A stretch of 57,525 nt of DNA from SVTX01 sp964629615 (GTDB lineage: Bacteria; Bacillota; Clostridia; Oscillospirales; CAG-272): the NCBI GenBank assembly GCA_964629615.1, contig CAZVUD010000004.1, forward strand, positions 1 through 57,525, in the 5' to 3' direction. Shown in pieces: positions 41,008 through 50,272 of this stretch. The number at the start of each line of letters is the position of its first letter. Positions within the stretch are counted from its first letter, which is position 1. The translations under genes and the position numbers were made by a program. The notes beneath the pieces are model-generated. The model had not been told where the DNA came from. It saw nothing but the letters and a program-made list of their open reading frames with translations, and did not search any database.

Positions 41008-41481
41008 TTATTCATCCCGTTTGTCTTTAACGGCAATTCCGCGCACGAGGGTATATATCATCCACGCGTGGAATGCGATATCCGCGAGATATGATGTTGC
41101 GCCTATCGGATCGCTCATGGCAACGAGCATCACGTCGGCAAGCAGGAAAAGAGAGTCGAGGCATACAAAGTAAAATCCAAAGCTCAGATAAGCTGTCTTT
41201 TTCTTTGAGAAGATAAATGACACCACAAGAGGTGCTGTGCATGCTACACCAAGCAATATGCCGAGCGCAAAGAAGAGTGCGCTCTGCTCACGCGCCTTGA
41301 AGAAAAAAGTCACCGTTGTAGCTATGCAGGAGGATATGCCAAAGTTAAAATTACCTATCATGATAAAGAATACATTGGCAAATGCAAGTATAAAGAGTAT
41401 CATCAGTGAGATCCGCGCGCGGTCGTATTTTTGCGCGTTAGAGAGCTTGCCGTAAGAGTATTGGTCGTTATTATTGTTCAT
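41008..41481 (-). CDS. Membrane protein of unknown function
   Basis: A 157-residue protein with a short Asn-rich polar N-terminus and four to five hydrophobic helices. I do not recognise a family. It is the third gene of a minus-strand unit, 27 bases after the CPBP gene, and so is probably co-transcribed with DJ-1 and CPBP genes. A ribosome site AAAGGAATAG precedes the ATG. It ends at a bidirectional terminator. No catalytic residues stand out. Confidence 0.7.
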   Translation of the reverse strand: MNNNNDQYSYGKLSNAQKYDRARISLMILFILAFANVFFIMIGNFNFGISSCIATTVTFFFKAREQSALFFALGILLGVACTAPLVVSFIFSKKKTAYLSFGFYFVCLDSLFLLADVMLVAMSDPIGATSYLADIAFHAWMIYTLVRGIAVKDKRDE

Positions 41482-41508
41482 ATATCTATTCCTTTATTTT
41501 AATATCCT

Positions 41509-42462
41509 TCAGATAAACATAGATGCTATATTGAAAGCTATGTATATTATCACGCACAAAAGTATGCATACCGTAAATAAACAGCTTTTGACGCTTGAAA
41601 GTATGCTCTTAAATGTTTGTCCGCCAAGCGGATCGGGCACATTCGAGATTGCCATATCCTTGAATATCTTTGAGCATTCACGTGTAAAAAAGCAGAGTGA
41701 AAGAAGAAACAATGCTATCAGCACGATAATGAAAAGGGAAATATTACTGCCCGAAAGTATGTAGTCAGCCATGTTGGTTCCGAAATACAGCATAAATACC
41801 TTATACGAAAAATTAATGATAAGGCAGGACAAGAGAGAATCTGTCAGATACAGGATAAGTGACATGAAGGCTCCGAAAAACAGAGCTGACGGTATCTCTA
41901 ACGGATCGAATGTTATGAGCGCATACATGATACTGCTCATGATCGCGGCACATGCAAATCCTTGCTTTTCATATGAGCGGTGGATTATGCCTCTGAATAT
42001 GAATTCCTCACATATCGAGGGGGCTAATGCAAAGGTTATGAGCGGATATATAAAGCTGTCGGGCTCGGATATATTTCCTGTAAAAAATGTATTGTAGAGG
42101 AAAAATCCGTTTGGATAGCCCATGTTCCATCTGAACAGTACGTTTAGTATAAATGCAGATACCGAAAGAAGTACAGCGCCTGAGATCACAAGAAAGGTGT
42201 ACTTGACCTTTGGCGGATTTATCCTGTATGAGGCAAGATCTAAAGAGAGCTTACCTGATGATGCCTGCTTTGAGTACAGATATGCAGGCATGAAGAATAC
42301 TATCAGCTGTACTATCAGATATCCGAGGTGATCTCCTGTTTTTTCGGGGAAAATTACCGTAGATATCTTAAACGCGGTGATAAGCACCATTGATATAAGT
42401 ATCAGGAGTGGGGAAGGTGTATTTCGGCTGTCTAGGAATCGTAGCTTTTTGCTTTTGTTCAT
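41509..42462 (-). CDS. CPBP intramembrane metalloprotease
   Basis: A membrane protein of about 317 residues with around eight helices, of the CPBP/Abi (CAAX-protease-like) family. The signature EExxxR is seen in CEEFIFRGIIHRSYE, followed by the second motif region with conserved FG/H-like positions (FFGAFMSLILY). Members act as intramembrane proteases; bacterial substrates are mostly unknown and some protect against self-made bacteriocins. The start at 42462 overlaps the DJ-1 stop as ATGA, the usual sign of coupled translation; an ATG two codons earlier (42468) is the alternative. A third gene follows. Confidence 0.87.
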   Translation of the reverse strand: MNKSKKLRFLDSRNTPSPLLILISMVLITAFKISTVIFPEKTGDHLGYLIVQLIVFFMPAYLYSKQASSGKLSLDLASYRINPPKVKYTFLVISGAVLLSVSAFILNVLFRWNMGYPNGFFLYNTFFTGNISEPDSFIYPLITFALAPSICEEFIFRGIIHRSYEKQGFACAAIMSSIMYALITFDPLEIPSALFFGAFMSLILYLTDSLLSCLIINFSYKVFMLYFGTNMADYILSGSNISLFIIVLIALFLLSLCFFTRECSKIFKDMAISNVPDPLGGQTFKSILSSVKSCLFTVCILLCVIIYIAFNIASMFI

Positions 42463-43010
42463 ATGCATTTCGGGGTCTGTATGCCCTCACGTATGGCTGA
42501 GGCTGTTTCATTGCCGCACAAAAGGGATACAAGTGCAAGGCCAAAGCTTACAGCCGCGCCCATTCCCTTGGCGGTGATGATATTTCCGTCTATTACAACG
42601 CTATCACCGTCAACTATGCTTGCGCCGTCAAGCATGTCCTCAAATCCCGGGAAGCATACGGCTTTCTTGCCGCGCAAGATGCCTCTCTTGCCAAGCAAAA
42701 ACGGCGCGGCGCAGATGGCTGCTATATATGCCCCTTTTTTGCTTGCGATATTTATGGCTGTGTCAACTATCCTTGATCTGTCAAGGTTTTCTGCACCCGG
42801 CATTCCTCCGGGCAATATTATCATCTCGGGTGAGGGATCCTTGTACATTATGTCGGGAATGTCTGCGTGAACAGTAATGCCGTGCGCACCGCGTATGACC
42901 TCACTGCCGATACCGACAGTCGTCACCTCAACTCCTGCTCTGCGCAGCAGATCCACGGGGCAGAGCGCCTCTATTTCTTCAAATCCGTTAGCCAAAAATA
43001 CATATACCAT
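42459..43010 (-). CDS. DJ-1/PfpI family protein
   Basis: A 183-residue protein of the DJ-1/ThiJ/PfpI superfamily. The nucleophile-elbow cysteine is in AICAAP (near residue 100), with Glu near the N-terminus in NGFEEIEAL as the partner; IILPGGMPGAENL also matches. Members act in methylglyoxal detoxification, deglycation or chaperone roles; which one applies is not clear from the sequence. It heads the operon with CPBP and a small membrane protein. GGAGTG precedes the ATG and a consensus promoter lies 30 bases upstream. Confidence 0.9.
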   Translation of the reverse strand: MVYVFLANGFEEIEALCPVDLLRRAGVEVTTVGIGSEVIRGAHGITVHADIPDIMYKDPSPEMIILPGGMPGAENLDRSRIVDTAINIASKKGAYIAAICAAPFLLGKRGILRGKKAVCFPGFEDMLDGASIVDGDSVVIDGNIITAKGMGAAVSFGLALVSLLCGNETASAIREGIQTPKCI

Positions 43011-43042
43011 AATATTACACTCCTGTGATATGCTTCAAGTTT

Positions 43043-43071
43043 ATTATAGCACAACCGTATTGGTTTGTCAA
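43043..43071 (-). promoter_or_regulatory. Consensus sigma-A promoter of the DJ-1 operon
   Basis: Minus strand: TTGACA (43071-43066), 17-bp spacer, TATAAT (43048-43043). Confidence 0.88.
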
Positions 43072-43114
43072 TCAATATTATATGATGAAAAAAGTCAAAT
43101 TTATGTATTAGCTA

Positions 43115-43142
43115 TTGACTTTTTTCGAAAATCATATATAAT
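43115..43142 (+). promoter_or_regulatory. Sigma-A promoter of the MATE gene
   Basis: TTGACT (43115-43120), 16-bp spacer, TATAAT (43137-43142). Confidence 0.78.
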
Positions 43143-43187
43143 GGAGTATTGTAAAGATATTATTTGTCATTTAAAGGAGATGAGATC

Positions 43188-44594
43188 TTGACCGAGGCAA
43201 AAAAGACAAAACGAGCCGATTTTACTGAAGGTCCTCTGTTTATTCAACTTATAAAATTCTCCCTGCCGCTGATGGCGACGGGGCTTTTGCAATCCCTTTA
43301 TAACGCATCGGACATGATAGTTGTCGGAAAATTTTCACCGAGCGGTGATAACGCAATGGGTGCGGTAGGTGCATGCTCGGCGCTTATAAATCTTCTGCTC
43401 AATCTGTTCATAGGTCTTGCAACGGGCGCAGGCGTTATAGTGGCGCAGAATATCGGTGCAAAAAAATACAAGGATGTTAAGGACACCGTAGACACATCGG
43501 TGGTTGCATCGCTGGTGTGCGGATGTGTCCTTGCACTGATCGGATTTTTTGCCGCTGAGCCGTTGCTTATTTTGATGGGAACTCCCGAAACGCTGATAGA
43601 TGAAGCCACATTGTATATGAAGGCTCATTTTATGGGCGCTCCTGCATCTATATTTTATAATTTCATGGCATCTATATTGCGCTCGTCGGGTGATTCAAAG
43701 CGTCCGCTGGTATTTTTGTCGGTTTCGGGACTTGTAAATGTATTGCTCAACCTTGTGATGTGCCTTGTATTCGGAATGGGAGCTGTCGGCGTTGGAATAG
43801 CCACAGCGGCATCGCAGTATGTTGCCGCCGTTATGATATTTGTATACATGACACGTGCAGATACAGTATGCAAGATCAGCCGCGAAAATTTCAAGGTCAA
43901 CATGCGTAAGCTCTGGCTTATCATAAAGATAGGCGTCCCCACGGGACTGCAGGGAATGCTGTTTTCAATATCCAACGTGCTTATGCAGTCAAGCATAAAT
44001 GCATACGGTGATGTTGTGGTAAACGGTAACTCTGCCGCCGCAAATATCGAGTCCTTCGTTTATGTTGCCATGAATGCCATGTATCACTGTGCCATAACAT
44101 TTGTTGCGCAAAATGTAGGTGCGCGCAAATATGAAAGAGTTAAAAAGGTCATATGGCAAAGCTCTTTGATAGTGGCTGTTGTCGGCGTTTTCCTTGGTGT
44201 TGGTGTCAGACTTTTCGCAGATCCTTTGCTTTCCATTTATGCCAGCAAGGAGATCGTAAGAGAAGCGGGCATTCGACGCATAACCATGATATGCTTGCCG
44301 TACTTTTTGTGCGGTCTTATGGATGTGGGCTGTGGAGCTGTCAGAGGCATGGGCAAGACCGTACTCCCCATGATAGTTTCGCTTACGGGCTCATGCTTGC
44401 TCCGTATCGTGTGGATCAAATACATATATGAGCCAATGTTCCTTGGAAATATCTATATGCTCTATGCATGCTACGCCATATCATGGATAATTACGGCTTT
44501 GGCACACTATGTATGCACTGTAGTGCTGTACAAGAAGATGAAGCAGGGCAATATATCTCTTCTGACCGATGAAAAGCGCGAGATACATGCTTGA
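43188..44594 (+). CDS. MATE family efflux transporter
   Basis: A 468-residue exporter with twelve membrane helices, which should use an H+ or Na+ gradient to expel drugs or metabolites. The N-terminal FTEGPLFIQLIKFSLPLMATGLLQSLYNASDMIVVGKF is cut here to its recognisable core SLYNASDMIVVG, and the duplicated second half carries the equivalent region after residue 240. A TTG start at 43188 is chosen because AAAGGAG lies about nine bases upstream; a TTG eight codons earlier has no ribosome site. Substrate not predictable. Monocistronic; no clear terminator after it. Confidence 0.92.
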   Translation: MTEAKKTKRADFTEGPLFIQLIKFSLPLMATGLLQSLYNASDMIVVGKFSPSGDNAMGAVGACSALINLLLNLFIGLATGAGVIVAQNIGAKKYKDVKDTVDTSVVASLVCGCVLALIGFFAAEPLLILMGTPETLIDEATLYMKAHFMGAPASIFYNFMASILRSSGDSKRPLVFLSVSGLVNVLLNLVMCLVFGMGAVGVGIATAASQYVAAVMIFVYMTRADTVCKISRENFKVNMRKLWLIIKIGVPTGLQGMLFSISNVLMQSSINAYGDVVVNGNSAAANIESFVYVAMNAMYHCAITFVAQNVGARKYERVKKVIWQSSLIVAVVGVFLGVGVRLFADPLLSIYASKEIVREAGIRRITMICLPYFLCGLMDVGCGAVRGMGKTVLPMIVSLTGSCLLRIVWIKYIYEPMFLGNIYMLYACYAISWIITALAHYVCTVVLYKKMKQGNISLLTDEKREIHA

Positions 44595-44641
44595 TATTTT
44601 TTGAAAAATACTTGAAATTGCAAAAAATGTTTTCTATGCTC

Positions 44642-44670
44642 TTGTAAATTTTTTATCTTTGTGCTATAAT
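44642..44670 (+). promoter_or_regulatory. Sigma-A promoter of pgk-tpiA
   Basis: TTGTAA (44642-44647), 17-bp spacer, TATAAT (44665-44670). Confidence 0.72.
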
Positions 44671-44734
44671 ATAAAATGAAGTAATTTGTGCGCCCAAAAC
44701 GCACTGACAAATATTTGGAAAGGCGGATATTAAC

Positions 44735-46054
44735 ATGACCTACAACAAGAAGTCTATTGAAGACGTTGAGATCAAAGTCGGACAGAAGGTTTTCGTTCGC
44801 TGTGACTTTAACGTTCCCTCAAAGGACGGTGTCATCACATCAGACAAGAGAATAGTAGAGGCTCTCCCCACGATCAAGTATCTTATGGGCAAGGGTGCTA
44901 AGGTTATTCTCGCATCACATATGGGTAAGCCCCATAATATCTTCACACCCGGCTTTAAGCTCACAAAGAAGGAGATAAAGAAGATCTCCGAGCTTCCCGA
45001 GGAAGAGAGAAGCGCGGCAGAGGCAGAGTGCTTCAAAAAGGCAGAGGGCGACGAAAAGAAGTTCTCACTTAAGATAGTTGCAGACAAGCTCAATGAGTAC
45101 CTTGACGGCAAGGTAGTATTTGCAAATGATATCGTAGGCGATGATGCCAAAGCAAAGATCGCGGCTATGGAAAACGGCACATGCGTACTTTTGCAGAACG
45201 TGCGCTTTGATGCAGGCGAAGAAAAGAATAAGCCCGAGTTTGCAAAGGCTCTTGCAGATCTTTGCGGCGAGGACGGTCTTTATGTAAATGATGCTTTCGG
45301 AACAGCTCACAGAGCACATGCATCCACAGCAGGTGTTGCGGCTTACCTTCCTGCAGTTTGCGGTTACCTCATCGGCAAGGAGATCGGTGTTATGGGTAAG
45401 GCGCTTGCAGATCCCGAAAGACCCTTCGTTGCTATTCTCGGCGGTGCAAAGGTTTCTGACAAACTCAATGTTATCAACAACCTGCTCACAAAGGTAGACA
45501 CACTCATCATCGGCGGCGGAATGGCATATACATTCCTTGCGGCTAAGGGCTATGGTGTCGGCAAATCCCTCCTTGACACAGATAAGATCGAGTATTGCAA
45601 GGAGATGATGGCAAAGGCTGAGGCAAACGGCGTTAAGCTCCTTCTCCCCATCGACACTACAGTAGTTGATTCCTTCCCGAATCCTATCGATGCACCTGTT
45701 GAGACCGAGATAGTTGACGCTGACAAGATCCCTGATGATAAAGAGGGTCTTGACATCGGCACAAAGACAATGGAGCTTTATGCAAATGCTGTAAAGAGCG
45801 CCAAGACAGTTGTATGGAACGGTCCTATGGGCGTATTTGAAAACCCCACACTTGCAAAGGGTACTATTTCCGTAGCACAGGCACTTGCTGATTCTGATGC
45901 TATCACCATCGTAGGCGGCGGCGACTCTGCGGCAGCTTGCGAAACTCTCGGATTTGCTTCCAAGATCACTCACATATCCACAGGCGGTGGAGCATCGCTT
46001 GAATTCCTTGAGGGACTTGAGCTTCCCGGTATTGCTTGCCTCCAGGACAAGTAA
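44735..46054 (+). CDS. pgk: Phosphoglycerate kinase with N-domain insertion
   Basis: Converts 1,3-bisphosphoglycerate and ADP to 3-phosphoglycerate and ATP in glycolysis. The N-terminal substrate domain shows VFVRCDFNVP and ILASHMGKP, and the C-terminal nucleotide domain has LGGAKVSDKL, GGGMAYTFL and VGGGDSAAA. At 439 residues it is longer than the usual 390-417: about 30-40 extra residues, mostly charged helix (LTKKEIKKISELPEEERSAA), follow SHMGKP where most homologues go straight to a short KFSL segment. AAGGCGG precedes the ATG. The start of tpiA follows 44 bases after the stop, in one transcript. Confidence 0.97.
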   Translation: MTYNKKSIEDVEIKVGQKVFVRCDFNVPSKDGVITSDKRIVEALPTIKYLMGKGAKVILASHMGKPHNIFTPGFKLTKKEIKKISELPEEERSAAEAECFKKAEGDEKKFSLKIVADKLNEYLDGKVVFANDIVGDDAKAKIAAMENGTCVLLQNVRFDAGEEKNKPEFAKALADLCGEDGLYVNDAFGTAHRAHASTAGVAAYLPAVCGYLIGKEIGVMGKALADPERPFVAILGGAKVSDKLNVINNLLTKVDTLIIGGGMAYTFLAAKGYGVGKSLLDTDKIEYCKEMMAKAEANGVKLLLPIDTTVVDSFPNPIDAPVETEIVDADKIPDDKEGLDIGTKTMELYANAVKSAKTVVWNGPMGVFENPTLAKGTISVAQALADSDAITIVGGGDSAAACETLGFASKITHISTGGGASLEFLEGLELPGIACLQDK

Positions 46055-46098
46055 TAAGCGCACTTCAAAATTTTAAATATTTTAAGGACGGTATAAAA

Positions 46099-46854
46099 AT
46101 GAGAAGATATGTTATCGCAGGCAACTGGAAGATGAACTTCACACCTTCACAGGCAACTGCATTCATCAATGAGATAAAGCCCATGGTGGCAGGCAAGGAC
46201 AATTGTGATATTATTTTCTGCGCACCTTACGTAACGATCGCGGCGGCACAAGCAGCTGCTGAAGGTTCTAACATCAAGATTGGTGCTGAAAACGTACACT
46301 TCGCACAGAAGGGCGCATACACAGGCGAGATCTCTGCTGACATGCTTAAGGAATGCGGCGTTGAGTATGTTATCATCGGTCACAGCGAGAGAAGACAGTA
46401 TTTCGGCGAAACAGATGAAACAGTAAATGCACGTACAAAGGCTGCTCTTGCGGCTGGCATGAAGGTAATACTTTGCCTTGGTGAGGTTAAGGAGCAGAGA
46501 CTTGCAGGCATTACACGCGAGGTAGTTTCCATGCAGACAAAGCTTGATCTTGCAGATGTAAGCGCAGAGGACATGAAGAATGTTATTATCGCATACGAGC
46601 CTGTATGGGCTATCGGTACGGGTCTTACAGCTACTCCTGAGCAGGCAGACGAGACCTGCGGACAGATCCGTGATGCTCTCCGTGAGATCTACGGTGACGA
46701 TGTAGCAGAGAACACTGTTATCCAGTACGGCGGTTCAATGAACGAAAAGAACGCAGCTGAGCTTCTTGCAAAGCCCAATGTTGACGGCGGTCTTATCGGC
46801 GGTGCATCTCTCGTAGCAGAGAAGTTCACAGCTATAGTTGACGCGGCACAGTAA
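46099..46854 (+). CDS. tpiA: Triosephosphate isomerase
   Basis: Interconverts dihydroxyacetone phosphate and glyceraldehyde-3-phosphate. The 251 residues are the normal length. Catalytic positions are clear: Lys in GNWKMN (residues 8-13), His in VIIGHSERRQ (near 95), Glu in AYEPVWAIGTG (near 167) and the phosphate loop QYGGSMNEKN with GGLIGGASL. The ATG is preceded by AAGGACG; longer frames that start inside the end of pgk are not needed. Co-transcribed with pgk. Codon use is that of a highly expressed gene, like pgk and nfnAB. Confidence 0.97.
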   Translation: MRRYVIAGNWKMNFTPSQATAFINEIKPMVAGKDNCDIIFCAPYVTIAAAQAAAEGSNIKIGAENVHFAQKGAYTGEISADMLKECGVEYVIIGHSERRQYFGETDETVNARTKAALAAGMKVILCLGEVKEQRLAGITREVVSMQTKLDLADVSAEDMKNVIIAYEPVWAIGTGLTATPEQADETCGQIRDALREIYGDDVAENTVIQYGGSMNEKNAAELLAKPNVDGGLIGGASLVAEKFTAIVDAAQ

Positions 46855-46872
46855 TAAATAACATTTATAAAT

Positions 46873-46918
46873 AAAAAGATCCTGAGGTGAGAATGATCGC
46901 CTCGGGATCTTTTTCGTT
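46873..46918 (+). terminator. Intrinsic terminator of pgk-tpiA
   Basis: 15-bp stem AAAAAGATCCTGAGG/CCTCGGGATCTTTTT with a 12-nt loop and flanking T-run. Confidence 0.9.
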
Positions 46919-46932
46919 ATATAAATAAAAGA

Positions 46933-46957
46933 ACCGCCCCCGAAATTCGGGGGCGGT
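46933..46957 (-). terminator. Intrinsic terminator of the coiled-coil lipoprotein gene
   Basis: GC-rich stem ACCGCCCCCGAA/TTCGGGGGCGGT, followed on the minus strand by TCTTTTATTTAT. Confidence 0.88.
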
Positions 46958-46971
46958 ATAAAGATCATTAA

Positions 46972-49497
46972 TTAAGCAACTGTAGCTGCGAAAGTCTCTG
47001 TGATAAGACTCTTTGCTGCTTCGAGGCTGTCAATGCTCTTTTCGATCTGCTCGTAAGCAGTTGCAATAGCAAGCTTATACTTGTTGTTTGCAATTGCTAC
47101 ATCAGAATCATCAGCAACTGAATATTCCTTTGCTGCATGAGCAAGGAGTTCAAGCTTAGCATTTGCGAGCTTGAGAGCGCTCTCGTCGCTATTTACGATA
47201 GCTTCGGAAGCAGCCTTGAAGCTTGCATCAGCCTTAGCCTGGATGTCATCCTTAACTACCTTGTCGAAGTCTTTGATGTCATCAACGAGCTTGTTGTAAG
47301 CCTTCTTAACATCGGAGATAGCAGCGGCATCCTTGATAGCCTTATCAGCTGCTGCAAGAGTGCTGCGGTAATCTGCGAAGTAGTCGATCTTGTTGTTCTT
47401 TGCTACGAATGCGTTAACCTTAGCAACGATTGCGTCGTAGCTTGCCTTGTAAGTAGCGCGAACAGCGTCGTCAACGAGGTCGTCAGCCTTCTTGTTGAGA
47501 GTCTTGATCTCTTCGATGATAGCCTTACCTTCAGCGATGAGCTCATCACACTTCTTTTCAGCAGATGTGAGAGTTGCAACAACAACATCAGCAGTTGCAA
47601 GACCGTCGATATCGTAACCGAGGTCGCCGAGGTGCTTAGCGAAGTTGACCCAAGCCTCATTAGCGGCAGTGATGTCAGCCTTGCTCTCTGTTGTGATAAC
47701 ATCAAGCTTAGCCATGCATGCCTTGAGTGCTTCAGCAGCCTCAAATACTTCAGCGAGCTTTTCATCATAAACCTTGTCAAGTTCAGCCTTAGCAGCGCGG
47801 TCTACGAGGTTGTAGTTAGTGTTGCCTTCAACTGCTTCTGCAGCGTATGCACCGGAGAAGTAATTTTTATCAAAGTCTGCGATGAGCTTGTTGATCTCAG
47901 CGAGATCCTTCTGATACTGGGACTTGATGAGCTTGAGGTTTGTAATTTCCTTTGTAAGAGCTTCGATCTTAGCGTTGATTGCAGCGCCTTCGATATCAGC
48001 CATGCGGAGGATGTGTGCACGATAGTGAGGACCATTGTTGAATTCGTTGAATGCCTCAATGATGTCAGCAACATCAGATATCAACTTACGGTCTGCAACA
48101 TCATTGTACCATGCCTTGTAAGCTTCAACAACATCATCCATTGCATCGTAATCTACATCATTTTCTCTTGTGTATACGTATGTATAGTCGCCCAAGAATG
48201 CGTTGATCTTGTCAGTGATAGCCTTGTTAGCTTCGTTGAACTTATCTTCAGCTGCAGCGTAGTCTGCTTCGAGTTCTGCGAGCTTCTCACGATCTACTTC
48301 TTCGTAGTTAACTTCGCCAACTTCTTTTTCCCAATCACCGAGGTCAGCCTTGATGCTTGCGAATTCAGTCTTAACGTAGTTTGTATAACCACTGCTTGCG
48401 ATAGTAAGTGTGAGTTTTTCGATTCTGTCGTTGAGCTCGTTAGCTGTTTCAACTTCGCCTATTGTAAGGATGTCCTTAACGCTCTGCTCATATTTAGCTA
48501 TGACAGTAGCGCACTCTGCCTTTGTAGGAGCACGGAGAAGTCTAACCTGAACTTCAGCGTAAAGTGTGTCGAGCTTCTTCTGGTTAGCTACTGTGTAGTC
48601 AGCTCTGTCAGCGGCTGCGTTGATAGCGCCTGCCTTAACGAGAGCGTCGATAACATCGTCTGTAGCTTCGTTCCAGTTCTTGAGCTTCATACCTGCAGCA
48701 TCAGTTGTACCGATGGAGGTGTTAAGTGTTTCCTTGAGTGTGTTGAGCTCAGCTGCGATGTATGCTTCAAGAGTTGTACCCTCGCCTGCATAGAGAACAT
48801 CGAGCTTTGTCTTAACGTTTTTAATATCATTCTCAAGATCTGTCTTTGCAGTCTGGAGAGCTGTGATATTTGTGCCGTTTGCCTTGATGAGCTTGTCGAG
48901 GTCAGCAGCCTTCTTTACGAGGTCAGCAGAAACAGCGTCAATGCTCTTCTGGAGGTCAGCCTTTGTATCAGCGAGAGCCTTTTCGAGAGCTGCCTTTGTG
49001 TCTGTGAGGGACTTTGTGTTAGCCTCGATAGCTGTGTTGAGCTCTTTAACCTTAGCTTCAAGAGCGTCAGCGTTTGCCTTGTCGCCCTTAGCTATAGCAT
49101 CGTTGAGAGCCTTCTGTGCATCCTCAAGAGCCTTAGCGTCGTTTGCAAGAGCAGTTTCAAGCGCTGTCTTAGCGTCTGTGAGAGCCTTGTTAGCGTTGTC
49201 GATAGCTGTGTTGAGCTCGGTTACCTTTGCTGAAAGCTCATCAGCGTTTGTCTTGTCGCCATTAGCTATAGCCGCATTAAGCTCTGCTTTAGCTGCAGCG
49301 AGGTCGTCTGCAGCCTTGTCTGCTGCAGTCTTAATGTCAGCCGCGGTCTTAGATGTAAGATCGGAGATAGAAGTTTCTACCTTGCTGGCATTTTCATCGA
49401 TCTTTGCATCGAGCTCATCCGTCTTACAAGCCGTAAGGAGTGTAGCGGCAGAAATGAGAAGTGAAGCAAAGATGATTGCCAAAACATTCTTTTTCAT
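46972..49497 (-). CDS. Large coiled-coil lipoprotein with 58-residue repeats
   Basis: An 841-residue surface lipoprotein. Signal peptide MKKNVLAIIFASLLISAATL with lipobox LLTAC (cysteine near residue 24), then an almost purely helical, Ala/Lys/Asp/Glu-rich chain with heptad patterning. Two adjacent copies of a 58-residue unit are visible (NAAIANGDKTNADELSAKV... and NDAIAKGDKANADALEAKV...), with the 174-bp DNA period clear at 49027 and 49201. The C-terminal half resembles FIVAR-like helical bundles. It is likely a long stalk or wall-spanning protein; no binding or enzymatic domain is recognised. Codon use is strongly biased, which suggests high expression. GAAAGGA precedes the ATG. Monocistronic behind a ~350-nt leader. 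Confidence 0.85.
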   Translation of the reverse strand: MKKNVLAIIFASLLISAATLLTACKTDELDAKIDENASKVETSISDLTSKTAADIKTAADKAADDLAAAKAELNAAIANGDKTNADELSAKVTELNTAIDNANKALTDAKTALETALANDAKALEDAQKALNDAIAKGDKANADALEAKVKELNTAIEANTKSLTDTKAALEKALADTKADLQKSIDAVSADLVKKAADLDKLIKANGTNITALQTAKTDLENDIKNVKTKLDVLYAGEGTTLEAYIAAELNTLKETLNTSIGTTDAAGMKLKNWNEATDDVIDALVKAGAINAAADRADYTVANQKKLDTLYAEVQVRLLRAPTKAECATVIAKYEQSVKDILTIGEVETANELNDRIEKLTLTIASSGYTNYVKTEFASIKADLGDWEKEVGEVNYEEVDREKLAELEADYAAAEDKFNEANKAITDKINAFLGDYTYVYTRENDVDYDAMDDVVEAYKAWYNDVADRKLISDVADIIEAFNEFNNGPHYRAHILRMADIEGAAINAKIEALTKEITNLKLIKSQYQKDLAEINKLIADFDKNYFSGAYAAEAVEGNTNYNLVDRAAKAELDKVYDEKLAEVFEAAEALKACMAKLDVITTESKADITAANEAWVNFAKHLGDLGYDIDGLATADVVVATLTSAEKKCDELIAEGKAIIEEIKTLNKKADDLVDDAVRATYKASYDAIVAKVNAFVAKNNKIDYFADYRSTLAAADKAIKDAAAISDVKKAYNKLVDDIKDFDKVVKDDIQAKADASFKAASEAIVNSDESALKLANAKLELLAHAAKEYSVADDSDVAIANNKYKLAIATAYEQIEKSIDSLEAAKSLITETFAATVA

Positions 49498-49850
49498 AGT
49501 TTTGTGTCCTTTCTTTGTTTTTATGTGATATACGAGCCAAGTTGCAGAATGCACAGTTCAAACAATCCCAGCACTCGCTATGGACGTGAGAGATAGATTC
49601 TTCGTACACTGACCGTGAACAAAGGAAATTCTCCCCCGCTCACCGCAAAGCACTCGAAACGAAAGAATCATGCAAAACGCATGTCTTGACTAAAATATAT
49701 ATTCAATATATGCACATCAAATATTATGTTGTTACCGCAAGCCAAAGATATGACTTTACGGCTTTATATAAATAAAGGAAGAAAATCGAGAATTTGCGTC
49801 AAGAAAAAACGCTGATTCTGAGCAAATACTAGAGTTTTGCCTTTAAATAC
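49498..49850 (-). promoter_or_regulatory. Long 5' leader of the coiled-coil lipoprotein
   Basis: About 350 nt lie between the promoter and the start codon with no gene inside. Features on the minus strand include a AAGCC/GGCTT hairpin (near 49750), GTGAGCGGGGGAGAATTTCC (near 49635) and GTTCA...TGAAC arms. No known riboswitch is recognised. Confidence 0.5.
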
Positions 49851-49856
49851 ATCATC

Positions 49857-49885
49857 ATTATACCAAATAATTCTTTAAAAGTCAA
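49857..49885 (-). promoter_or_regulatory. Sigma-A promoter of the coiled-coil lipoprotein
   Basis: Minus strand: TTGACT (49885-49880), 17-bp spacer, TATAAT (49862-49857). The ~230 bases between here and the next hairpin are AT-rich and show nothing else. Confidence 0.82.
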
Positions 49886-50112
49886 TAGTTTTAAAAAAAT
49901 TTTTCACAATAATAATATGAAAAAACAAACTTTTTTGCGTCTTTTTGGAAATAATACGTTTTGCGCCTTCAAAATATGCAGTTTATTGGCAAAGTGTGCT
50001 TTTTTATACAGTTAAAGGTAATTATGTCTTATATTTACAATTATTCAAAATAAAACCAAAGATAGAAAAATAAACCTTTTGTTTACATAAAAAATGCATT
50101 TCCGGCAGATGC

Positions 50113-50168
50113 AACAGCTCTTGCTGCACGTCCTTTATTCTGCGTTTGCAAAAAGAGCTGTTTTTATT
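50113..50168 (+). terminator. Terminator-like hairpin upstream of miaB
   Basis: 10-bp stem AACAGCTCTT/AAGAGCTGTT around a 30-nt loop, followed by TTTATTT. No plus-strand gene precedes it, so it may end a small RNA of unknown start. Confidence 0.55.
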
Positions 50169-50198
50169 TAAAATGAGATAGTTTTTGATCTAAAAATC

Positions 50199-50228
50199 TT
50201 GACAAAACTGCTCCTTATAATGTATAAT
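50199..50228 (+). promoter_or_regulatory. Sigma-A promoter of the miaB operon
   Basis: TTGACA (50199-50204), 18-bp spacer, TATAAT (50223-50228). Confidence 0.78.
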
Positions 50229-50272
50229 AATATAATGCCGTATTATATTTTAATGAAGGATCAGGAGAAAAT

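Noticed and set aside
47137..49233. 698-codon open frame antisense to the coiled-coil lipoprotein
   Set aside because: The biased Ala/Lys/Asp/Glu codon use of the true gene removes stops from this antisense frame. The product is a Cys/Ser/Val-rich string with no domain, and there is no ribosome site.
49498..49850. Cyclic-di-AMP or cyclic-di-GMP riboswitch in the lipoprotein leader
   Set aside because: The GCGGGGGAGAATTTCC stretch recalls parts of the ydaO motif, but the remaining conserved blocks are missing.
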